From Planctomycetaceae bacterium (GTDB lineage Bacteria > Planctomycetota > Phycisphaerae > Phycisphaerales > SM1A02): a stretch of 64,000 bases of DNA. Positions 47,657 to 56,025 of this stretch are shown here, piece by piece (the stretch's first letter is position 1; every line of letters starts with the position of its first letter). Position numbers and translations under genes: made by a program. The notes beneath the pieces are model-generated. The model did no database searches. It was not told the origin of the DNA and saw only the letters and a program-made list of their open reading frames with translations. Where the stretch lies: positions 372,001-436,000 of the forward strand of contig JAIXYQ010000006.1 in assembly GCA_027490145.1 (NCBI GenBank). Reading direction: 5' to 3'.

Positions 47657-48112
47657 ATGTCCATCATGCCCCGACAGCCCAACCAACCTCAGCGCCCTCG
47701 CGCTGCCGATCGCCGGGCGGCTGCAGCCTGCGCCCGGGCGCTCGCGGCAGGCCGAACGAAGCGAAACGCCCGGGCCGTCATCCGGGTGCCTGGGGTGGGC
47801 GATGTCCCGCTCCCCTCGCCCGCCATCCCGCTGGTGGTCGAACTTCTCGAACGAATCGCCTCGGGCGAACCCACCGCGATGTTCGGTGCTCGGCAGGACC
47901 TGACCACGCAACAGGTTGCGGATCTCCTGGGCGTTTCCCGCCCATTCGTGGTCCAGTTGATCGATGCAGGGCAGTTGCCGGCCCATCGGGTCGGGACGCA
48001 CCGGCGCATCCGGGCCGCCGATGCGCTCCGATACCGCGATCAGCAGCGGCGACGCGCCAACCGCGCACTTGACGAGCTCGCCGAACTTGATCGGTCCATG
48101 GGATTCCTCTGA
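47657..48112 (+). CDS. Helix-turn-helix antitoxin (excisionase-type DNA-binding)
   Basis: This 151-residue protein has a MerR/excisionase-like helix-turn-helix in the second half: DLTTQQVADLLGVSRPFVVQ, then GQLPAHRVGTHRRI. The N-terminus is Arg/Ala-rich. It is followed after 24 bp by a PIN-domain gene, the standard order antitoxin then toxin. It should bind both its promoter and the toxin. ATG at 47657 is used. A second ATG at 47666 is possible. Confidence 0.82.
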   Translation: MSIMPRQPNQPQRPRAADRRAAAACARALAAGRTKRNARAVIRVPGVGDVPLPSPAIPLVVELLERIASGEPTAMFGARQDLTTQQVADLLGVSRPFVVQLIDAGQLPAHRVGTHRRIRAADALRYRDQQRRRANRALDELAELDRSMGFL

Positions 48113-48136
48113 TCCGGCGGCCGTAGGTTCGGCGCA

Positions 48137-48700
48137 ATGGGCCGAATCGCGGTACTCGATGCGTGCGTGCTGTTTCCCGGGCTGCTCCGTCACCTGCTGA
48201 TCCAACTCGGGGTCGACGGACTGTACGAAGCGCGATGGTCCGACGAGATCAATGCGGAGTGGTCCCGGGCGCTGCTTCGCCGACGACCCGACCTGAGCGC
48301 CGCGGCGATTGACCGGACGATTCGATTGATGAACCAAGCACTGCCCGGTGCGCGCGCGTGCCTGCTCGATCCAGCATCGAGAAACCCACGCTGCCGCGAT
48401 CCCAAGGATGAGCATGTCCTGCGCCTGGCAGACGAGACCCGGGCAGACTTCATCGTGACCTTCAACGTTCGCGACTTTCCAACCGCAATGCGGAACAAGG
48501 CTGGCCCACTGGTCCTCGCACCTGACCCGTGGCTGTGCAGCATCTGGTCACAGGCGCCGTCTGCAGCACACCAGTCTGCACTGCGCGTGATGCAGCGACT
48601 TCAGCATCCGCCCATGAACATCAGTTCATTCTGCAAGCGACTCGCGATCGAGGGGGCGGCAAGCACTGCTCAATTGATTCGCGCTGCGGATGGCCACTGA
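48137..48700 (+). CDS. PIN-domain toxin (predicted ribonuclease)
   Basis: This 187-residue protein is of the VapC-like PIN group, which cut RNA using metal ions held by acidic residues. Asp8 lies in VLDACVLFPG, a Glu in INAEWSRAL, an Asp in CRDPKDEHVLRLA, and an Asp in TFNVRDFP, the usual quartet. The pairing with the helix-turn-helix gene just upstream supports a type II toxin-antitoxin module. The C-terminal ~50 residues beyond the PIN core are unassigned. Confidence 0.85.
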   Translation: MGRIAVLDACVLFPGLLRHLLIQLGVDGLYEARWSDEINAEWSRALLRRRPDLSAAAIDRTIRLMNQALPGARACLLDPASRNPRCRDPKDEHVLRLADETRADFIVTFNVRDFPTAMRNKAGPLVLAPDPWLCSIWSQAPSAAHQSALRVMQRLQHPPMNISSFCKRLAIEGAASTAQLIRAADGH

Positions 48701-48767
48701 GCGCGATGCCGCGATCGGACTTCATCGAGCCCATTCGCTCGCGAGACCGTCGCACCCGAACACCCCT

Positions 48768-49058
48768 TCACCCCCGGCGCGAGCCGAGCCAGAGCGCGAG
48801 GCCGGCCACGAGGGCGGCGATGCTCGGCCAGAAGCTGAAGAACGCAAGGATGCCCGGGCCGATCGGGTTGGGGTTCGGGTCGGCCGCCCAGCCCATGCGT
48901 GCGGCGACGATGACCGCGATGAGCGGCCCGGTGCCCAGCAGCAGCCCGGCCATGCCCGCGAGCATGAGCCAACGCCCGGGCGTCCGAATCGGAGGCGGAG
49001 GTGGGTGCGACACGCTCGGAGTATGCCATGCGGCGCGGCCGGTCACACCGAGTGCCAT
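48768..49058 (-). CDS. Small two-helix membrane protein
   Basis: A 96-residue hypothetical with a Pro-rich start and two clear hydrophobic helices (WLMLAGMAGLLLGTGPLIAV and ILAFFSFWPSIAALVAGLAL). It fills the otherwise empty gap between the toxin and the sulfotransferase genes, on the opposite strand. The start is uncertain: ATG at 49058 is used, and GTG codons at about 49046 and 49013 are alternatives. Confidence 0.55.
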   Translation of the reverse strand: MALGVTGRAAWHTPSVSHPPPPPIRTPGRWLMLAGMAGLLLGTGPLIAVIVAARMGWAADPNPNPIGPGILAFFSFWPSIAALVAGLALWLGSRRG

Positions 49059-49079
49059 CTGAATCCGGTCCGGTCTAGG

Positions 49080-50510
49080 ATGGCTCGCGTGACTACCGTC
49101 GTCCCCATCGCCCAGATCAATGACTTGCTGGCCAAGCGCGCCTTCGGCCAGGCGATCCCGCTGGCAGAGGCCGCGACGAAGGCCGCGCCGCGCAACGCGG
49201 CAGCCTGGTTTGCGTTGGCGCGCGGCACCTTCGGCCTGGGGCGGTGCGCGACCGCCGACCATGCGATCGAGCAGGCGATGCGCTTGGGCGCAGGCGGCCC
49301 CGATGTCGACTTCCTGCGCGCGCTGATCGACCACCGGCTCGGGCGCAGCGAACGTGCGCTTGGAAGACTGCGCGCGCTGGTCGAGGCCGGCGGACCGCAT
49401 GCGGTGCAGGCATCGTTCGCGCTGGCGGAGGTGCTCCACCGGTCCGGGCGCGCCGACGAGCTCGCTGCCTTTGTGGCTGCCGGCGGCGCCTGGCTCAACG
49501 ACCCACGCTCCGTGCTCGCGCGTGCCCGCGTGATCAAGGCGACCGACGCCGCACGCGCGATGGACCTGCTCGAGGAGAACGCGCGCAGTGCTGCGCCGCC
49601 GCTGGAACGACGCGTGTCGGGCTTCGAGGCGGTTCGCATGCTCGATGCCGCCGGCCAGTACCGCCGCGCGTTCGACCTGGCCACGCACCTGCATGCGACG
49701 ACGGGGACGGGCTTCGACCTCGAGGGCCTGCTGTCCGATGCCCGCGCGCAGGTTGCGCTGCTCAAGGGGCCCGCCGGCTGGTGTGCGCCGATCGCTCCCG
49801 CGGTGCGCGGCGTGGCCATGGTCGTGGGCATGCCCCGCAGCGGGACCACCCTCTTGGAGCAGATGCTCGACCGGCACCACGCGGTTGGTGGGATCGGTGA
49901 GTTCGAGGGGCTGCTGGCACTCGGTCACGGCATCGCGGGCGAAGGACTGTGGCCGGATCGCATCGCATCGCTCACGCCAGCGAAGGCGCGCGAACTGCAA
50001 CGCGACTACCTGCAGGGTGCGGCATCGCTGCGACGCCCCGGCGCGAAGGTCAGCTTCGACAAGACGCTGCACGCCTGGCGCTGGCTGCCGGCGATCGCCG
50101 CGGTGCTGCCGGGCGCCGTCTGCCTGCGCATCGAGCGCGATCCGCGCGACACGGCGACCAGCCTGTTCCTGTCGAACTTCCATCCGCAGGCCTTCGGATG
50201 GACCGGATCGCTCGAGTCGATCCGCCGGGTGATCGCCGCCGAACGCGAGCTGGCGCCCTTGGCCCTGCGCACCCTCGGTATCCCGCACGAGGACATCCGA
50301 TACGAAGACCTCGTCGAGGATCCACGCGGCCACATGGAGCGCGTGCTCGCTCGGCTCGGGCTCCCGATGGACGAGCGCGTGCTCGCCCCGCAGGAGAATG
50401 CGCGCACCGTGCTCACCCTCAGCCACGAGCAGGTGCGCAAGTCGATCAACCGGGGCTCCATCGGCCGATGGCGCAACTACGAGTTCGCCTTCGGGCCGCA
50501 GTGGGCGTGA
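49080..50510 (+). CDS. TPR-containing sulfotransferase
   Basis: This 476-residue protein has N-terminal tetratricopeptide-like helices (about residues 10-220) followed by a sulfotransferase domain. The 5'-phosphosulfate loop is GMPRSGTTLLEQML (about 247-260) and the 3'-phosphate segment is IERDPRDTATSLF. It would transfer sulfate from PAPS to an unknown acceptor in the cytoplasm. Planctomycetes carry many such TPR fusions. The ATG at 49080 is used. GTG at 49089 is an alternative. Confidence 0.88.
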   Translation: MARVTTVVPIAQINDLLAKRAFGQAIPLAEAATKAAPRNAAAWFALARGTFGLGRCATADHAIEQAMRLGAGGPDVDFLRALIDHRLGRSERALGRLRALVEAGGPHAVQASFALAEVLHRSGRADELAAFVAAGGAWLNDPRSVLARARVIKATDAARAMDLLEENARSAAPPLERRVSGFEAVRMLDAAGQYRRAFDLATHLHATTGTGFDLEGLLSDARAQVALLKGPAGWCAPIAPAVRGVAMVVGMPRSGTTLLEQMLDRHHAVGGIGEFEGLLALGHGIAGEGLWPDRIASLTPAKARELQRDYLQGAASLRRPGAKVSFDKTLHAWRWLPAIAAVLPGAVCLRIERDPRDTATSLFLSNFHPQAFGWTGSLESIRRVIAAERELAPLALRTLGIPHEDIRYEDLVEDPRGHMERVLARLGLPMDERVLAPQENARTVLTLSHEQVRKSINRGSIGRWRNYEFAFGPQWA

Positions 50511-50511
50511 C

Positions 50512-51564
50512 ATGGGACATCCGGCCACGCATGCCCTGCCCCGCGCGCCACGCCTTGTGGCCACGCTGATCGTGCTGGTGCTTGGCTCCTGCGCTGATCG
50601 AAGCAGCCCGCCCAAGGACATGAGCTGGATCCCCGGCGGCGAGTTCACCATGGGGAGCGATGCTCCGGATGCGCGACCCGACGAGCGACCGGCGCACCGC
50701 GTGCGCGTGAACGGCTTCTGGATCGATCGGCACGAGGTGACCAACGATGAGTTCGCGGCCTTCGTCGCGGCGACGGGCTACGTCACGGTGGCGGAGCGCC
50801 CGGTGGATTGGGAACTGCTGAAACTCCAGGTCCCGCCGGGCACACCGAAGCCCGCGGACGAGATGCTGCAGCCCGGTTCGCTGGTCTTCACCCCGACGAC
50901 CGGCGCGGTGCGGACCGATGACGCGAGTCAGTGGTGGCGTTGGGTGAGTGGCGCGGACTGGCGCCACCCCGAAGGGCCTGGCTCCTCGATCGAGGGCAAG
51001 GGCAATCACCCTGTGGTGCAGGTCGCGTTCGAGGATGCGCAGGCCTACGCCGCCTGGGCCGGCAAGCGCCTGCCCACGGAAGCCGAGTGGGAATACGCCG
51101 CGCGGGGTGGGCTCGATGGAGCAACCTTCGTGTGGGGCGAAGCGCCGCTCGATGCGACGCGGTGCAACGTCTGGCAAGGCGAGTTCCCCCATCTCAACAC
51201 GCGCGAGGACGGCTTCGTGACGACCGCTCCCGTCGGTTCCTACCCGCCCAACGGGTACGGGCTCGTGGACATGGCGGGCAATGTGTGGGAGTGGTGCAGC
51301 GATCAGTATGCACCGGGCGAGTACGCCGAGCGCGTGGCCGCCGCGGGCGGCTCCGGCGTGGTCACCTGTCCAAGTGGGCCAAGCACGACGCGCGACCCGC
51401 GCAACCCGTTCTCGAGCGAGAGCCGCGTGCATCGCGGCGGTTCGTTCCTGTGCAATCCGTCGTACTGCTCGAGCTACCGTCCGAGTGCACGGATGGCCTG
51501 CACGGCCGACTCATCACTGCAGCACCTCGGGTTCCGCTGCGTGAAGGATGGCTCGGCACCGTAA
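50512..51564 (+). CDS. Formylglycine-generating enzyme, predicted lipoprotein
   Basis: This 350-residue member of the SUMF1/FGE family oxidises the Cys of sulfatase CxPxR motifs to formylglycine. The FGE-sulfatase fold runs from IPGGEFTMGSD to LGFRCVKDG. The two active-site cysteines are both present as Cys314 and Cys319 in LCNPSYCSSYRPSAR, spaced as in human SUMF1. It starts with a signal segment ending in a lipobox (LVLGSC, Cys27), so it is predicted to be a membrane-anchored lipoprotein rather than cytosolic. The upstream gene ends one base before it. Confidence 0.9.
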   Translation: MGHPATHALPRAPRLVATLIVLVLGSCADRSSPPKDMSWIPGGEFTMGSDAPDARPDERPAHRVRVNGFWIDRHEVTNDEFAAFVAATGYVTVAERPVDWELLKLQVPPGTPKPADEMLQPGSLVFTPTTGAVRTDDASQWWRWVSGADWRHPEGPGSSIEGKGNHPVVQVAFEDAQAYAAWAGKRLPTEAEWEYAARGGLDGATFVWGEAPLDATRCNVWQGEFPHLNTREDGFVTTAPVGSYPPNGYGLVDMAGNVWEWCSDQYAPGEYAERVAAAGGSGVVTCPSGPSTTRDPRNPFSSESRVHRGGSFLCNPSYCSSYRPSARMACTADSSLQHLGFRCVKDGSAP

Positions 51565-51576
51565 ACTCCAGTCCCC

Positions 51577-52032
51577 GTGTCGAGCTCTCCGTCGATCATC
51601 GGCCGCCTGCTTTGGAGCATCATCGGCGTCGTCACCGGCGCACTCGTGGGCGCGATCGCCAACGGCGTCACGTTGAATGTGAGTACGGCGCTCGTCCCGC
51701 CTCCGGCCGGCGTGGATCATCAGGACATCGAGTCCATCAACGCGTCCATCGCGCAGTACTCGGCGGCGCAGTTGATGGCGCCGTTTGCGGCGCATGCCGT
51801 TGGGGCACTGCTCGGCGGTGCGATCGCCTGGGCCATCGCACGCGGACGCACCGCCGGGATGGTCTCGGCGATCGTGGTTGGCGCGCTGTTCCTCGCGGGA
51901 GGCGTCACCATGGTCGTCATGCTTCCCAACACACCCGCCTGGTTCGTGGCGCTGGACCTCATCGGCGCGTACGTCCCGATGGCGTGGCTGGGGACGCGGA
52001 TCGCACGGCTGCTCCTGCCCTCGCTCGCGTAG
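51577..52032 (+). CDS. Small multi-pass membrane protein
   Basis: A 151-residue protein with four hydrophobic helices, at about residues 10-32, 72-90, 93-112 and 122-140, and a short extracytoplasmic loop after the first. The GTG start at 51577 comes 12 bp after the FGE gene, so the two are probably cotranscribed. The function is unknown. I see no motif tying it to sulfatase maturation. Confidence 0.72.
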   Translation: MSSSPSIIGRLLWSIIGVVTGALVGAIANGVTLNVSTALVPPPAGVDHQDIESINASIAQYSAAQLMAPFAAHAVGALLGGAIAWAIARGRTAGMVSAIVVGALFLAGGVTMVVMLPNTPAWFVALDLIGAYVPMAWLGTRIARLLLPSLA

Positions 52033-52142
52033 ACGCCCGCTGGCTCGGGGCGCCGTCGGCCGGACCAACACCTGGGTCGGACGCCTCCTTCCTGAAGCCA
52101 AACCGCGATTCTGAGCTGCAGTCGGCCCTTGAGCGTCAGTGC

Positions 52143-52172
52143 ACTTGACATTTGATGCATGGAATGTCAAGT
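52143..52172. repeat. Perfect 10-bp inverted repeat, extended with mismatches
   Basis: ACTTGACATT (52143-52152) and AATGTCAAGT (52163-52172) are perfect inverse copies around a 10-nt spacer, with partly matching extensions outward. There is no T-run after it. It lies in the 383-bp gap between two plus-strand genes and could be an operator for the downstream lipoprotein gene or a hairpin in its leader. Confidence 0.5.
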
Positions 52173-52270
52173 CGAGTGACAGTTGGCCGCGTCGCAGCAG
52201 GTCGTGCAGGTGGACCTAGCCGCGCTCGAGAGCGTCGGCCTTGGTACGCGGCCGCTCCTGGGTGAGCTCG

Positions 52271-52341
52271 AGCGATCGACGCGGCGTGATCGACGCGGAG
52301 TGATCGACGCAGAGCGATCGATACGGTGCGATCGCGTTCGG
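52271..52341. repeat. 14-bp tandem repeat, five units
   Basis: Units such as AGCGATCGACGCGG recur at 52271, 52285, 52299, 52313 and 52327 with a few substitutions each and a GATCG core. The array sits 75 bp before the substrate-binding lipoprotein start codon. The rest of the gap (52033-52415) shows only the inverted repeat at 52143. Confidence 0.7.
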
Positions 52342-52415
52342 ATTGGACGCCTTCACGGTTGCGGCACCGGACTGAGCCACGCCAAGGCCGTGCCGCGCAC
52401 CCGTACACTCGAGCC

Positions 52416-53690
52416 ATGCTCCAACGCCTTGGCATCGTTGCTTGCACCGTGGCCCTCGCCGCGGGCTGCGAGCGCTCGAACCGCATCGCGGTGATCTTCG
52501 ACGAGACAGGCTCGCAGGCCGCGCTCGGCACACCGGCATGGAAGGGCGCGCAGCTCGCCCTGCAGTCGCGCAACCCGCCGGCTTGGCTCCTGGAACAGGA
52601 CATCGCATGGGCGCCGGACGATCCCGCCAGCCGCAGCATCGGCTCGGACTGGGCCACCGCCAGCAACCATGGCGCTGCCCGCGTCTTCGAACGCTGGCAG
52701 TCCGCGCAGGTCGATCGCGGCGACTCGCGCTCGAGCCCCTCGACAGCAGCGGTCGTCGGTGAACGACTGCGTCGCGAGGGAGCATCCATCGGACTCGGCT
52801 TCACCGACTCGGACATCGCCGCCGCGGGCATGCGCGCCTTCCTGTCGGCAAACGCCAAGGATCCGCAGTACGCCGCGCCGTTCGTCGTGGTGGGCGCGAC
52901 CGATCCACGCCTGCCGGAGCTCGGGCACTGGCCGGCAAGCACGTTCCTCGCCTGCTTCACCGACGATGCACAAGCCGTCGCGGCGGCGCAGTACATGGTC
53001 GAGCGCTGGGGCAAGCGTGTGGTGGTGGTGATCGACCCGCAGTACGACTACACGCGCACGCTCGGCAGCTTCGTGGAGAAGGCCGTACCGGCCATGGGCG
53101 GAACCGTGACGCTCGCGGTGAGTGCGCGATCCACGCAACTCAAGCAGCAACTCGAGGCGGTGGGCGCCAAGGGTGCCGACGCGGTGTTCCTGGCGCTCGA
53201 GCCAGACTTGGTCCCGACGGTGCTGCCGATCGTGCGTGCCGCCCTGCCGGGCGTTCGGTGCATGGGCGGTGACGGGCTCGACTTCAACGGCCTCGACACG
53301 CTCGTCGACGGCGCGACCGACGGCGTGGCGTTCTGCGCTCACGCCTGGTTCGGCGAAGGGGCGACCGAAGCGGCGCACCGATTCGCCCAGGACTACACAG
53401 CCGCCTTCGGCGAAGCACCCACGGGCTTCTCGGCGCTCGGCTACGACGCAGCGATGCTCGTGAAGTTCGCGCATGCGCGCGCACCCAAGACGTGGAACCA
53501 TCGCGCGCCGGGCTGCCCCGCCACGATGACGGCGGAGCTCGATTCGATCCGCGGCTACCCCGGCGTCAGCGGCACGATCTCGTATGCGAATGGGCCGATC
53601 CCCGAGAAGGATGTGTGGATCGTGGAGCTGAGGAAGGGCCAACGCACGCTCGGTGCCGTCATCCGACCCGATCGACGCAAGGCCAGGTGA
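52416..53690 (+). CDS. Periplasmic substrate-binding lipoprotein, LivJ-like
   Basis: This 424-residue protein starts with a lipoprotein signal whose lipobox is LAAGC. The rest has the type I periplasmic-binding fold of the branched-chain amino-acid/amide receptor family: RIAVIFDETGSQAALG near the start, VVVVIDPQYDYTRTLGSFVEKAV at mid-length, and TGFSALGYDAAMLV later. No LIV-type permease or ATPase gene is next to it, so it may serve a sensor or a transporter encoded elsewhere. The ligand is unknown. Confidence 0.85.
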   Translation: MLQRLGIVACTVALAAGCERSNRIAVIFDETGSQAALGTPAWKGAQLALQSRNPPAWLLEQDIAWAPDDPASRSIGSDWATASNHGAARVFERWQSAQVDRGDSRSSPSTAAVVGERLRREGASIGLGFTDSDIAAAGMRAFLSANAKDPQYAAPFVVVGATDPRLPELGHWPASTFLACFTDDAQAVAAAQYMVERWGKRVVVVIDPQYDYTRTLGSFVEKAVPAMGGTVTLAVSARSTQLKQQLEAVGAKGADAVFLALEPDLVPTVLPIVRAALPGVRCMGGDGLDFNGLDTLVDGATDGVAFCAHAWFGEGATEAAHRFAQDYTAAFGEAPTGFSALGYDAAMLVKFAHARAPKTWNHRAPGCPATMTAELDSIRGYPGVSGTISYANGPIPEKDVWIVELRKGQRTLGAVIRPDRRKAR

Positions 53691-53723
53691 TGCACGCCAC
53701 CAGGCGCGCGGCGGTCCGATGCA

Positions 53724-54677
53724 TCAAGGCCTTTGGGTGCGGGTTGGCCCGCACCGATCGCATGCCTGATCCACGCACGGTTCGACGTGGGCCGTCGCCG
53801 TCCCCGGCAAGAGCGACTCGAGTTCGTCTTCGGCACGCTTGGCGATCGAGTGCGCCGTGGCGATGTCCAGCGTCGCCGGCAGCTGCACGTGGAAGTCGAT
53901 CCAGTGTTCCCGGCCGACGTGCCGATGGCGGATCTTGTGGAAGGAGCAGAGTCGCTCGGCTCCTGCCGATGCCTGCGTGCGTCGCGTGAGCACGTCGTGG
54001 ATCACGCGGGCGTCGGACGCATCGCTCTCGTCCAGCAGCAGGCCGAGTGCCTCGCGCACCAGGCGGATCCCCGCAACGAGCGCTCCCACCCCGAGCGCGA
54101 TGGCGCCGATCGAATCCCACATCGGCTGGCCGGTCCACTCGACCAGCAGTAGCGCCACGATGCCGATGAGCGTCGAGCCCGCATCGGTGAGCAGGTGGAT
54201 GCCGCCCGCGCGGAGCACGATCGAGCCATGGCGCGCACCGTGCCGCATGAGCCATGCGCCCATGAGCGCATTGGCCACGGCGGTTCCGCCAGCCAGCCAC
54301 AGCCCACGCCCGATCATGCCGGCATCGAGCGTCGGGGCGAACAGTCCTTCGACGCCGCGGATCGCGATCGCGGCGGCGGCCAGCAGGACCATGCCACCCT
54401 CGAAGGCGGCCGTCACGAACTCAATGCGACCATGCCCATAGGGATGGGTTTCATCCGCCGGCCTGGCTGCCCAAGCCAGGCTCGCGAGCGCCATGCCGCC
54501 CGCGATCACGTTGACGATGCTCTCCACGGCATCCGACCACAGCGCCGTGGACCGCGTGAACCACCAGGCCGCAGCCTTCACGCCCAGGATCACGATCGCC
54601 AGCGCAAAGGTCCATGCGGCGAGCGACCGCTCGTGGCGGCGCTGCACCGCCGTCGTGGGATCAAGGTGCCCCATCAT
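53724..54677 (-). CDS. Cation diffusion facilitator metal exporter
   Basis: This 317-residue inner-membrane protein has the six-helix CDF pattern. The helix-2 site reads SDAVESIVN and the helix-5 site HLLTDAGSTLIG. Both carry the Asp expected to hold the transported metal. A cytoplasmic ferredoxin-like domain follows (about 205-295, with HIDFHVQLP-like HWIDFHVQLP). It likely exports zinc or another divalent ion with proton antiport. The helix-2 partner is Glu where many members have His or Asp, so metal preference may differ. It diverges from the sugar kinase gene. Confidence 0.92.
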   Translation of the reverse strand: MMGHLDPTTAVQRRHERSLAAWTFALAIVILGVKAAAWWFTRSTALWSDAVESIVNVIAGGMALASLAWAARPADETHPYGHGRIEFVTAAFEGGMVLLAAAAIAIRGVEGLFAPTLDAGMIGRGLWLAGGTAVANALMGAWLMRHGARHGSIVLRAGGIHLLTDAGSTLIGIVALLLVEWTGQPMWDSIGAIALGVGALVAGIRLVREALGLLLDESDASDARVIHDVLTRRTQASAGAERLCSFHKIRHRHVGREHWIDFHVQLPATLDIATAHSIAKRAEDELESLLPGTATAHVEPCVDQACDRCGPTRTQRP

Positions 54678-54752
54678 GGTCGGGTTGTACCGCGGATCGA
54701 ACCTCCGCGGACTGCCGTCGCCTCCGCTGCGACCGCTACTCTGCGTGCCCGT

Positions 54753-54788
54753 CGGGGAATGACCCCACCGAATTGGGTTTCATCCCCG
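54753..54788. other. Hairpin upstream of the ROK kinase gene
   Basis: CGGGGA (54753-54758) pairs with TCCCCG (54783-54788), and inner bases TGA/TCA and CCC/GGG extend the stem with a bulge. The structure ends 40 bp before the kinase start codon and sits in the 151-bp divergent gap. A leader or operator role is possible. Confidence 0.35.
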
Positions 54789-54828
54789 AAGCACCTGCCA
54801 TGAATCCCGGGCATATGCACCTGAAACG

Positions 54829-55758
54829 ATGAACGTCAATCCACCCATCGTCGGCGCGATCGAACTCGGCGGCACGAAGGTGCTCGCCGCGATCGGGACC
54901 GGTCCGGGCGACGGCATCCTCGCTCGTGAGCGCTTCGCCACCGGGGATGATCCGGCACGAACGCTCGGCGCCGTCATCGAGTGGCTGCGTGCGCAGGCAT
55001 CGCGCACAGGACGCATGCAGGCCATCGGCATCGCCTCGTTCGGACCGCTGGACCTGGATCCGGCATCACCGACCCACGGCTTCATCACGACCACCCCCAA
55101 GCATGGATGGGCGCGCACCGACGTGCTTGCACCATTCCGTCGCGCGTTCCCCGCCCTGCCCATCGCACTCGACACCGATGTCAACGGCGCTGCCATCGGC
55201 GAGGGACGCTGGGGCGCTGCGCAGGGCCTCGATGACTTCGTCTACGTGACCGTGGGCACGGGCATCGGTGGCGGTGCGATCGTGCGTGGGAAGCCCGTGC
55301 ACGGCCTCGTGCATCCCGAGATGGGGCACATCCCGATGCCGCGCGCCGAAGGCGACGCGTTCCCCGGCGCATGCCGCATCCACGGCCGCTGCTGGGAGGG
55401 CCTGTGCGCAGGTCCTGCGATCGCTGCGCGCGCAGGGTGCCCCGCCGAGGAACTCGACGCCGACGATCCGGCGTGGGACGCCGTGACGGCATCCATGGGG
55501 CATGCGCTTGCCACCATCACGCTGATGCTCTCACCCAGGCGCATCATCATCGGCGGCAGCGTGCGCAAGGCCGGCCGGCTCGGCGAGGATCGGTTCTTCG
55601 AGCGCTGCCGCGTGAGCCTCGAGCGGAGCCTGGCCGGGTACGTGTATTCACCCGTGCTTTCCGGCGATGGACTCCGATCATTCGTCGTCCCGCCGCGGCT
55701 GGGCGACGATGCGGGAGTGTGCGGCGCCATGGCGATGGCGTTGGCCAGCGCGGGTTAG
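54829..55758 (+). CDS. ROK family sugar kinase (fructokinase-like)
   Basis: This 309-residue kinase phosphorylates a hexose with ATP. The phosphate loop IELGGTKV is at residues 11-18, the catalytic Asp lies in DTDVNGAAIGE, and TVGTGIGGG binds ATP. The zinc motif is of the fructokinase type: GHIPMPR followed by CRIHGRCWEGLC, supplying His and three Cys. This pattern, with little extra sequence, favours fructokinase over glucokinase. That is inference. Its 3' end overlaps the small minus-strand gene by 4 bp. Confidence 0.92.
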   Translation: MNVNPPIVGAIELGGTKVLAAIGTGPGDGILARERFATGDDPARTLGAVIEWLRAQASRTGRMQAIGIASFGPLDLDPASPTHGFITTTPKHGWARTDVLAPFRRAFPALPIALDTDVNGAAIGEGRWGAAQGLDDFVYVTVGTGIGGGAIVRGKPVHGLVHPEMGHIPMPRAEGDAFPGACRIHGRCWEGLCAGPAIAARAGCPAEELDADDPAWDAVTASMGHALATITLMLSPRRIIIGGSVRKAGRLGEDRFFERCRVSLERSLAGYVYSPVLSGDGLRSFVVPPRLGDDAGVCGAMAMALASAG

Positions 55759-55907
55759 GCCTTGCGTGCCGTCACGTCGAGGCTCACCACGAAGTCGCTC
55801 GGTCGCGTGCCTGCCGGCAGCGCCTGCATGATGCGCTGGCAGAGCGGGTCGTTCCAATCGGCGGGCGCATCGACGTACCCGGGCTTGGGCCGCAACTCGA
55901 TCTCCAT
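55755..55907 (-). CDS. Small hypothetical protein, 50 residues
   Basis: An open frame from ATG 55907 encodes a hydrophilic 50-residue peptide with MEIELRPKPGYVDAPADWND at its start. Third codon positions are almost all G or C, as in the surrounding genes, which argues for real coding. No family is recognised. It converges with the kinase gene. Reading further upstream in frame (to 56033) is possible but overlaps the next gene's 5' region. Confidence 0.5.
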   Translation of the reverse strand: MEIELRPKPGYVDAPADWNDPLCQRIMQALPAGTRPSDFVVSLDVTARKA

Positions 55908-56025
55908 GATCCAGCCCGCAGCCCATGAAATCGCAAGGAATGGACGTTTCGCGACGAATTCGGCGCATCGGCTCCGTTGACATGATGAGCGGAGTCCTTC
56001 CCCAGCCCCAACCACGGAGCCCATC

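Noticed and set aside
52143-52172. Inverted repeat as a terminator or insertion-sequence end
   Set aside because: No T-run follows it, no transposase gene is near and no target duplication is visible.
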